From Poteriospumella lacustris (taxonomy: Eukaryota > Sar > Chrysophyceae > Chromulinales > Dinobryaceae): DNA of 33,426 nucleotides. The stretch is from positions 46,609 through 80,034 of the forward strand of contig SMOI01000080.1 of the NCBI GenBank assembly GCA_008000375.1. Direction: 5' to 3'. The position numbers and the translations under genes are program-made. Below, in pieces: positions 9,480-17,243 of this stretch. The stretch's first letter is position 1. Each line of letters opens with the position of its first letter. The notes under the pieces are model-generated. The model had not been told where the DNA came from. It did no database searches and was given only the letters and a program-made list of their open reading frames with translations.

Positions 9480-9856
9480 CTCCACGGGAAAAGTCTGCCT
9501 CTGACGGGATAGCTGTTGCACTGTGCGGCGAGCGGCGATCCACAGGCGAGGCTGGTCAATCCTTGTCGCTCGCGATCGACATGAAGACGCCGCCGGCGGC
9601 CGCTGAGGAACCGGCCGCTGTCGCTGTCGCATGTCACTTGTCACCGGACTTTGTCCGCGGACTTCGCCGCTGTCGCAGCCGTCATCGTCATCGTGTGTCA
9701 TCCATTGGCAACTTTTCGGCGAACTGCTCTGTCGGGTGCAGCGGTCCGAAATTCTAAGGGGCTACTCCGCAAGAAATGGAGAAAGGGCCACTCCATCGCT
9801 AAGGCTACGGCACAACCGCCCCGCTGTTGCACATCGCAGTCGCCGTTACCGTCGCC
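9480..9856. promoter_or_regulatory. Divergent promoter, CSTF3 / CaaX protein
   Basis: This 377-bp region lies between the chosen start codons. TGTCACTTGTC occurs at 9632-9642, about 153 bp from the CSTF3 start and 215 bp from the next gene. A run of GCTGTC units lies just before it (9616-9630). Reading frames cross the region in both directions but are low-complexity and I do not accept them. Confidence 0.5.
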
Positions 9857-11808
9857 ATGGCAGTGGTCGTCGTCGTCGCGGCCGTCGTCGTCATCATGTA
9901 TCAAATTTTTCGCGTCGGTGGCGCCGCCAGTCGGTCGATGCAAACGAAGTAAGCGACGAACAACCGCAAGCCACGGGATCGCTTCGTCGTGTAGAATCGT
10001 TTGGTATCCACAGCGTGCGTGTGTGCTCTCTTTCGGTGGCAGGAGATTGCTGGAATGTCAACGGCGAAGAAAGCATGGACATAGAGGCCACCGCGGACTG
10101 TGAGTACCGAGACAGCTCCGAGGAAGAAGAGGACGACCGCCGCTTCTCCTTGACGACGGATATCACTCCGCGAAGGCTCAGCTCGAGCGGAAAGTCCGCA
10201 TTCACCAGCAGACAGTCGTTTCGTCTGATCGAGAGCTTCTACGACACGCCGAACCACCAGAAAAAGGCAGGCGACCAGCTGCGGCGCAGTTTCGTCGTGT
10301 CGCGAGAGCACATGGCTTTAGGTGATGCCGCGACCATGTTTGATTCCGACCAGCAGTCGCCGAATGCGACGACTTTCGCCGCCGACTCGTCGCACGCGAG
10401 TTCGTGCGACGACGGCGACGTCGACAGCTGTGACACGCTGGATCTGCTCGTTCGCGCCGATTCAGACTCCGTCGCAGGGCTGAGCCAAGGTGTCAGGACG
10501 AACACTGACTCCACGCAGCTGCCTGCGGCGAGGCGAGCCATCCGCGCGGACGAGTTCATCTTCCCGCACCGCCTGACGCACCAGACGACGAGCGCCCTCC
10601 ACAGCGCCTCGAACCATTCGCTGTCGCAGTCGTCGCTGCCGTCGCTGCCGTCCATGGGCAGCATGCCCTGCGTCCTCGTCGAGGACGCCTTCCGCTCCCA
10701 CTGCGAGTCACCGCTGCCGACGCTGCAGCGCGCGCCGTCACCGGCGCAGGACGACGCGCTGCCGACGACACACGCGACACACGCGATACAGGCGATGCAG
10801 GCGCAGCTGCACGAGCTGCTGTCCGACGTCGAGGTGACCGGCGGCGCGGAGGCCGACCGCGAGTGGTCGTACGCGGCGCTGTCGGCGACGGTGTTTCGCT
10901 CGGCCGCCGCGCGGCTGTGCTGGCGCATCGCGGCGCTGGCGGCCGAGGCCGGCCTGCCGCTCTGCGCGCTGCAGCATCTGCTGCCGATCGTGGCGCTCTA
11001 CGAGGAGCCGCAGCTGGTGGCGGCGCAGTGGTCGGCCGACTCGTCGCCCATCGCAGAGGCGGCGGCGGGCGACGAGGCCGACGACGGCCCCGCCGGTTTC
11101 CTCGTCGCGGTGCTGCAGCAGCTGGCGCTGCAGTGGCTGGCGATGGAGGACGCCGAGCGCGGCCTCGGCCTGCTGACGACGGCGGCGGAGCTGCGGCAGC
11201 GCATCTTCGGCAGCGACGGAGAGCTGACGGCGTTTCCGGCGCAGGCGGCGCAGCGCGTCTGTCGCCTGGTGCGCCTGGAGCACCGCCTGTACGCCCTGCA
11301 GGACCGACTGCCGCTCGACGTCGCGGGCCTGGCGACCGACGACGTCGATGAGGACCTCGACGACCGCGCGCGCGAGCTGCGCGTGCACGTGGACGTCGCG
11401 CAGGTGTTCGTGGCGGAGGAGCTGTGGCCGGCCGCGCTGCACCACTTCCACCAGGCGCTCGCGCTGCTGGCGGCGCCGTCCGTCTACGAGGGCGCCGCCG
11501 ACGACGACGCCGCGGCCCAGCTGGAGCTGCGCGCGCAGCTGTGCATGTCGCTGTCCTGGCTGTACGCGCAGCTGCGCGACGAGGCCCCGAGCGCCTACTA
11601 CGAGGGCGAGGCCGCCACCCTGCGCCGCCGCCTCTACGCGCAGCCGGACGGCGACGGTGCGTCGCCCTCGGCCGCGTCGCGAGCACCGAGCCCTGTGGCG
11701 ACGGACGACGCCGCGACGCCGTTCGACGGCGCTGCGCAGCCCACCGCCGCCGCGGCGGAGCCCAGCGACGCGGCGGCGTCCGTCGGCGACGGCTGCGTCG
11801 TGTCGTGA
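9857..11808 (+). CDS. TPR-like helical protein with possible N-terminal anchor and C-terminal CaaX box
   Basis: The main exon runs to 11808 in one frame. Model A: exon 1 at 9857-9948 encodes a membrane segment (MAVVVVVAAVVVIMYQIF), spliced across 9949-10013 (GTAAGC...CACAG, 65 bp), total 628 residues. Model B: the intron is in the 5' UTR, ends at the pyrimidine-rich acceptor at 10042, and translation starts at ATG 10075 (577 residues). After an acidic, Ser-rich disordered region (to about 10790), the second half is Ala/Leu-rich paired helices (AARLCWRIAALAAEAGLPLC, LQQLALQWLAMEDAERGLGLL, LWPAALHHFHQALALLAAP, LSWLYAQLRDEAPSAYYEG), resembling TPRs. The protein ends GDGCVVS; CVVS fits a farnesylation CaaX box. 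No named family recognised. Confidence 0.72.
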
Positions 11809-12177
11809 GCGTCGTTGCTCTGCGACGCTTTCACCTTTCATCGCCAGCGTCCAATGTGCCTGTGCACTGCCTTGGCGCCTCCTCGCGTCGCCCGCCGTCT
11901 GCGCGGCGTCGCCGTTGTTCGTTGCGCTCTCCCATCGGCCGCCTAACGCCAGCCCACTTCCTTGTACATATCATATTTCTAATTCGCATTATCTATCGCT
12001 TACAGAGTCCATCAGTTGTACGGAAGTGCGTCGTCAGCAGCGTCGACGTCGAACGTCGCGTCGGGCCATCGCGATCGACTGGACCAGGCGGAGCTGCGGC
12101 TCAGCCACAGAGCCTGCATAGGTCGCGAGCAGATCTCCATTGCCTGGGAAGGGTCGGAGCGAGACCGTTGGCGACAG
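11809..12177 (+). promoter_or_regulatory. Intergenic region: 3' end of CaaX gene and MutS2 leader
   Basis: This 369-bp region separates two same-strand genes. TGTACATATC at about 11962-11971 resembles the sequence just after the stop codon of the gene ending at 30320 and may belong to 3'-end formation. CTAAT followed by a pyrimidine-rich stretch and TTACAG (about 11978-12006) looks like an intron 3' end, so a 5'-UTR intron of the MutS2 gene is possible; I could not fix its donor. Confidence 0.35.
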
Positions 12178-15149
12178 ATGCGGCGGCTGCTGGCGGCGGT
12201 TCTCTCCCTCGCGGCCTGCCACCTCTGCGGCGCCCTGCGGCCTCTGCGCAGCGTTGCATTCGGCCTCAACGCAGCGACGAGAACATTCACCGGCGGTGCT
12301 CGTCACCACCGCCCGGTGCGCTGGCTCCCAGAACGAGCAGCGCTGGCTGCGCTGTCCACGACGACCGACGCGCCGCCCGCCGCCCGCGCCGATGAGGCCG
12401 ACGCGGAGAGCGACGAAGCCTTCGCGCGAACTGAGCTCGAGCGACACTCGCTGGAGGCCATCGATTTCCCCGAGCTGATGGCGCTGGTCGTCGCCGAGGC
12501 GCAGACGCTGCCGGGACGCGAGCACCTGCCGCGCAGCTTCCACCGCGACGCCAGCGACGTGCGCGCGGCCTATGCGCAGCTGGAGGAGCTCGCACCGTCG
12601 CTGGAGCAGCTGCCGCTGCACGGCGAATTCGCTCTCGGCCGCCTGCTGCGGGGCCTCGCGCTGCAGCACGCGCCGCCGAGTCGCGGCGACCTGCGCGCGG
12701 CGGCCGACGACGTCGCGGCGCTGGACGCGCTGGGCGACTGGCTCGAGACCGAGCAGCAGGCGCAGCGGCTGCGGCTGTTCAACGCGACGCGCGAGGCGCT
12801 GCGCCTGCCCGTCGCCGTCGTCGACACGTTCCGCGACGCCTTCGTCGCCGTCGGCGCCGCGGCGGAGGCGACGCTGAGCCCTGCGAAGTACCCGGCGATC
12901 GGGGCGCTGGCCGAGCGCGTCGCGGCGCTGGAGACGCAGATCCGCGCGACGCTGCGACAGCTGACGCTGCGGTCCGAGCTGCGACACGTGTGGGCGGCGG
13001 ACCCGGCGCGCGCCGAGGCCGTGCGCGTCGACGGCCGCTTCTGCCTGCCGGTGCTCGCGGCGCACAAACGCTTCGTCGGCGTCGCGCGCGCCGCGTCGGG
13101 CTCCGGGCGCACGGCCTACGTCGAGCCGCGCGCCGTCGCGGCCGACAACGACGCGCTGCTGGCGACGGAGGCTGCCCTGCGCCGCGCGGAGGCGCGCGTC
13201 TTCTTCGACATGGCGCGCGCGCTGGCGACGCACCGCGCGGCGCTGGAGGCGGCGCTGGCGGCCGTCGGCGCGCTCGACGCGCTGCGAGCCAAGCACCGCT
13301 TCGTCGCGCGCCTGCTGCCGCCGACGCAGCGCTACTGCGTGCCGCAGGTGGGCGCCGACGGCGAGCTGCGCGTCGCGGCCGCGCGCCACCCGCTGCTGCT
13401 GCAGCAGCGCGGCGCGACGCTCGGCGCGGCGGCCGCGTGGGCGTCGGTCGTGCCGATCGCGCTGACGCTGACGGCGGCGCAGCCGGCGCTCGTCGTGTCG
13501 GGGCCCAACGCCGGCGGCAAAACGGTCGCGCTGAAGACGGCGGCGCTGCTCGCGGCGATGGTGCGCTACGCGCTGCCGCTGCCCGTCGAGGGCGCCGCGC
13601 GCGTCGACTGCTTCGCGCTCATCGCCGCCGACATCGGCGACGCGCAGTCGCTGCGGCGCGAGCGCTCGACCTTCGCCAGCCACCTGGCGCTGCTGCGCGA
13701 CGTGTTCGCGGCGGTGGCGCAGTCGCCGCGCCACGCGCTCGTGCTGCTCGACGAGGCGGGCGGCGGCACCGACCCGGCGCAGGGCGCGGCGCGGGCGCAG
13801 GCGGCGCTCGAGGCGCTGAGCGCCGTGCCGACGGTGCGGCTGCTCGCCACGACGCACTACGCGTCGCTGAAGCTCTTCGCGGCCTCGTCGAGCCGCTGCG
13901 GCGCCGCGGCGAGGGACAGCGTCGACGGGCGGCCGACGTTTCGCCTGCGCAGTGGCGGCGCCGGCGACTCGTTCGCGCTGGCGCTCGCGCGCCGCGTCGG
14001 GCTACCGCGCGACGTGCTGCAGCGCGCGACGGAGCTGCTCGACGCCGACAGCCGCCGCGCGGCGGAGCTGCACGCGCTGCTCGAGGAGCGCCTCGCGGCC
14101 GTCGAGGCGGAGCGCGCGGCGCTCGACGCGCAGCGCCGGCAGCTGGCCGCCGCCGAGACGCCGCCGCGCGCGAGCGCAGCGCCTGGCGCGCGGAGGTGCA
14201 GCGCGTGCGCGACGCGGCCTTCGCGGAGCACGTGCAGGCGCTGCGCCAGCACGAGCGCGAGGCGCAGCAGCTGCTGCGAGACGCCGACGCGCTCGTCGCC
14301 GCGCGGCGGCGCGCGCTCGACGAGGCCCGCGACCTCGTCGAGCACTGCGGCCTCCAGCTGCGCGCCCTCGGCGCCCCCGCCGCCCCCGCCGCTGCCGCGA
14401 TGCCGCCGCCGCCGTCGAGCGACGCGGGCGACGAGGCTCTCGCGGCGCAGACGCGCGAGCTCAACGCGACGGTGGCGGCGCTGGCGGAGCGCCGCGAGGC
14501 GGCGGAGGCGCAGCAGGCGGCGCGCGACCGCGACGAGCTGCGCCTGGCGCCGCTGCCGACGGACGCGGCGCTTGAGGTCGGCGACGCCGTCGTCGTGCTG
14601 CAGCGCGGGCTGCTGTTTCGCACGCGCGCGACGGTGACGCGTCGCTGTCGGCCGCGCGGCCGGAGCGCGCAGCTGCGCTGCGCCGGCGGCGTGGCGCTGA
14701 CGCTGCCGCGCGAGCTGCTCGGCGTCGCGAACGACTCGGCGCTGCTGCGGCGCGCCGCCGGCACCGACGAGCTGCGCGCCATCCCCGCGGCGCTGCTCGG
14801 CCGCCTGCCGCGGCGGTCGGCGCGCAACGAGGTCGACGTGCGCGCGAGTCGCGACAGCGCCGCGCAGGCGACGGCGGCCCTCGACGCGTGGCTCGCCGCC
14901 GACGGCGCCGACCTGTTGCTCGACGCGCTCGCGGCTGCGGAGGACGCAGCCGCGGCGGCGCCGGTCGTCGTGTACCTGCGACACGACGCGACACACCCGT
15001 TCAAGGCGCCGCTGCGGCGACACGCGCTGGCGACGGCGCAGCGCGGCGACGGCGGCCTCCGCGACGCGTTTTGGCCGGCGCGTGCAGCGGACGGCGGGGA
15101 CGACTGCACCGTGCTGCTGCTGGGCCTCGACGACGACTGGTCGCAGTGA
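12178..15149 (+). CDS. mutS2: MutS2-type DNA repair/recombination ATPase, probably plastid-targeted; one frame break
   Basis: About 990 residues from ATG 12178. The frame changes once, between about 14155 and 14195, by a net loss of one base; coding resumes at AARERSAWRAEVQRVRD and runs to 15149. The leader MRRLLAAVLSLAACHLCGAL is signal-peptide-like and followed by RPLRSVAFG, suggesting ER then plastid routing. Family blocks: RFCLPVLAAHKRFVG, SGRTAYVEPRAV, Walker A GPNAGGKT at 442-449, DIGDAQS then STFASH, Walker B VLLDEAGGGTDP at 522-533, and ATTHYASLKLFA. A coiled-coil arm follows, then a KOW-like segment (LEVGDAVVVLQRG). The C-terminal Smr region is recognisable but degenerate (NEVDVRAS; RHDATHPFKAPLRRHAL). 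MutS2 lacks the mismatch-recognition domain; bacterial members act on branched DNA and stalled ribosomes. It lies 303 bp before FBPase on the same strand. Confidence 0.9.
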
Positions 15150-15162
15150 GCGAAGCAGACGC

Positions 15163-15200
<38 letters not shown>

Positions 15201-15452
15201 CCTCACCCAAACCCAATATCTGGGTAGTTTGTATTCGTCTGGTAGTGGGTGCTAAGTAAGCGTTGTTTGATACGATTGTGGGCCAAACTTAGCGTCTTCT
15301 GGTTCGGCAGTCGGCCGCTTCGTCGGCCGCTTCGTCGCTCCGTCGGCGGCTCCGTCGTGGTCGGTGGCACATCCGAAAGGCAGCGCAGGTCGATGGCTTT
15401 GTGATCGCTTCGCCGTGCGAATCCCCGAGTAGGTGGTTGTGCCGAGAGAACG
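15150..15452 (+). promoter_or_regulatory. Intergenic region with (CCG)n tract upstream of FBPase
   Basis: A run of GCC/CCG trinucleotides occupies 15164-15200 directly after the MutS2 stop. AT-richer sequence follows (GGGTAGTTTGTATTCG at about 15223), probably the MutS2 3' end. The remaining ~200 bp upstream of FBPase shows repeated GTCGGC(C/G)GCTTC/TCC units near 15308-15350. No gene seen. Confidence 0.5.
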
Positions 15453-16754
15453 ATGCGCGCCGCCCGAGTCCTCCTCGCCGGCCTCGCGCTCCTCGCCGCC
15501 GTCGCGTTCGTTCCGCCCAGCAGCGCTCCTGATCGCCTCGGTCGATGGCAGCGGTCCCAGCACTCAGTCATTGCGAAGCTCGGCGCATTCCAAACGACGC
15601 ACGGGGCAGTGGCGCCTGATGCGCGCTCATTCGCGCAGCACCTGCGCACGCAGCTGCACGAGCAACCGGCGCTGGCCGCGCTGCAGCCGGTGCTGTGCTC
15701 CGTCGCGGAGGCCTGTCGCGACATCAGCCGACTGGTGCGCCACAGCGCCGTTGGTGGGGAATCGGCGGAGCGCTCCGTCGCAGTGAACGTGCAGGGCGAG
15801 CTGCAGAGCGAAATGGACGTCGAGGCCAACCGGCTGCTGAAGGCGGCGCTGTGCCGCTCCGGCCACGTCGCCATCGTCGCCTCCGAAGAGGACGCGGTGC
15901 CCAGCCGCTGCGGTGGCGGGCGCCGCGAGTTCGCCGCGGTCATCGACCCGCTCGACGGCTCGGCGAACGTCGCGGCGGGGCTGCCCACCGGGACGATCTT
16001 CGGCGTCTACCGCCACCCGCTGGGGCCGCCGCCGCCGCTCGCGGCCGCTGCCTCGACTGGCTCCGCGCCACCGACGCGCTTCGATGCTGCGCCAAGTGGC
16101 GTCAACGGCGGCGGCCTCGTCGACGGCGGCGCGGACGAGGCGACGGTGCTGCAGCGCGGCAGCGAACTGGTCGCGGCGGGCTACTGCCTCTACAGCGCCG
16201 CGACGCAGCTCGTCGTGACGGTGCGCGGCCACGGCGCGCACATCTTCTCGCTGGACGACGCCGCGGGCGACTTCTTCGTCAGCGGACCGCCGCTGCGCCT
16301 GCCGGCCGACGGGCCGCTCTTTTGCTTCAACGACGCCTACTCGCCGCGCTGGGAACCGGTCGTCGCGGCCTTCGCGCACGACCTGAAGCACCAGGCGCTG
16401 GGCGCGTCGCTGCAGCCCGCCGCGACGCGCGCGTCGCCGCGCAAAGTCAGTGCGCGCTACGTGGGCGCGCTGGTGGCCGACGTGCACAACGTCCTGCGCC
16501 ACGGGGGCATCTTCGGCTACCCCGCGACGCGTCAGACGGACGGCTCTCTGAGCCGCGGCAAGCTGCGCCTCGTGTACGAGGCCAATCCGCTGGCGATGGT
16601 CGTGCGGGCCGCCGGAGGCGCCGCCAGCGACGGCCGCGGCGCCATTCTCGACAAGGCCGTGCGCGAGGTCCACGAGCGCACGCCGCTCTTCATTGGCTCG
16701 GCGTCTCTCGTCGCAGCCGTCGAGGAATACGTTCGCCACTTCGCCGCGAGCTGA
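15453..16754 (+). CDS. FBP: Class I fructose-1,6-bisphosphatase, predicted plastid-targeted
   Basis: A single exon of 433 residues. The leader MRAARVLLAGLALLAAVAFV is a signal peptide with a VA|FVPPSS junction (Ala18/Phe19), the ASAFAP-like motif of plastid proteins in secondary red algae. FBPase signatures: NVQGELQSEMDVEAN, a VASEED metal-binding block, IDPLDGS at about 164-170, GTIFGVYR, LVAAGYCLYSAATQLV, ARYVGALVADVHNVL, GGIFGYPA, KLRLVYEANPLAMVV then RAAGGAASDG, and the C-terminal HERTPLFIGS. It hydrolyses fructose 1,6-bisphosphate to fructose 6-phosphate; in the plastid this is a Calvin-Benson step. The loop after GTIFGVYRH is long (about 56 residues) and has no cysteine, unlike plant chloroplast FBPase. 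All Mg-binding acidic residues appear present, so it should be active. Confidence 0.95.
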   Translation: MRAARVLLAGLALLAAVAFVPPSSAPDRLGRWQRSQHSVIAKLGAFQTTHGAVAPDARSFAQHLRTQLHEQPALAALQPVLCSVAEACRDISRLVRHSAVGGESAERSVAVNVQGELQSEMDVEANRLLKAALCRSGHVAIVASEEDAVPSRCGGGRREFAAVIDPLDGSANVAAGLPTGTIFGVYRHPLGPPPPLAAAASTGSAPPTRFDAAPSGVNGGGLVDGGADEATVLQRGSELVAAGYCLYSAATQLVVTVRGHGAHIFSLDDAAGDFFVSGPPLRLPADGPLFCFNDAYSPRWEPVVAAFAHDLKHQALGASLQPAATRASPRKVSARYVGALVADVHNVLRHGGIFGYPATRQTDGSLSRGKLRLVYEANPLAMVVRAAGGAASDGRGAILDKAVREVHERTPLFIGSASLVAAVEEYVRHFAAS

Positions 16755-17243
16755 CGCGGCGGCCGTCGAAACGCCACCGCCGCCGGGTCGCTCGGTGACC
16801 CAAAGTCTGTGTATTTGTAGGTAGTGTCCAGTGTAACGCGTTTCGCTCTCCCATCCGTATGGTTATTCATTTTACTCCATTCTGTACCCTCATGGGTGGC
16901 CATGTTGTTGTTGATGTGGACAGACTCGTCCTTCAGCCGTCAAGGTTCGCTGTCGTTCGACTGGCAGCGGTTCTGGGAGCAGACCCAGAGTCTGAGATAC
17001 GGTGGGTAGTTTGGGTAGCGAGTGCATAAATTCTGAAACGCCCGCCGATGGCGGTTGCGACGGCGGCGTCGGCGACGTCGACTGCGACGCTCTCGTCGGC
17101 TTCGGACGCTAACGACGCCGCGAGCACAACTGATCCTCGCGTCAGGACCGCCAGCCGACCAATTCGCTGTGTATCACACACCGAGTCCTCTGCGATCCCG
17201 GTCCACGGCGCCTGGATGACCGCGTAGCCGCACTACCAGAGCG
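16755..17243 (+). other. Intergenic region, FBPase 3' side and leader of next gene
   Basis: This 489-bp region is lower in GC than its neighbours. TGTGTATTTGTAGGTAGTG at about 16808 and GGGTAGTTTGGGTAG at about 17001 are TGTA/GGTAGT-rich and may relate to 3'-end formation. A short reading frame occupies its right end (separate entry). No other gene seen. Confidence 0.4.
17048..17227 (+). other. Possible 59-residue upstream reading frame
   Basis: A complete ATG-to-TAG frame of 59 codons (MAVATAASATSTATLSSASD...) ends 16 bp before the start codon of the next gene. It is Ala/Ser/Thr-rich and may be chance in GC-rich DNA, or an upstream ORF in the mRNA leader. No family recognised. Confidence 0.2.

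Noticed and set aside
9480-9701. N-terminal extension of CSTF3 upstream of 9479
   Set aside because: The frame stays open, but it runs through the shared promoter element and has Arg/Gln/Ser-rich composition unlike the rest of the protein.
10738-11841. 367-codon minus-strand frame
   Set aside because: Antisense to the CaaX protein gene; Arg/Gln/Val-rich low-complexity translation.
14155-14195. An intron at the MutS2 frame break
   Set aside because: No GT-AG pair of suitable size, and the sense runs on without a gap; a one-base change explains it better.
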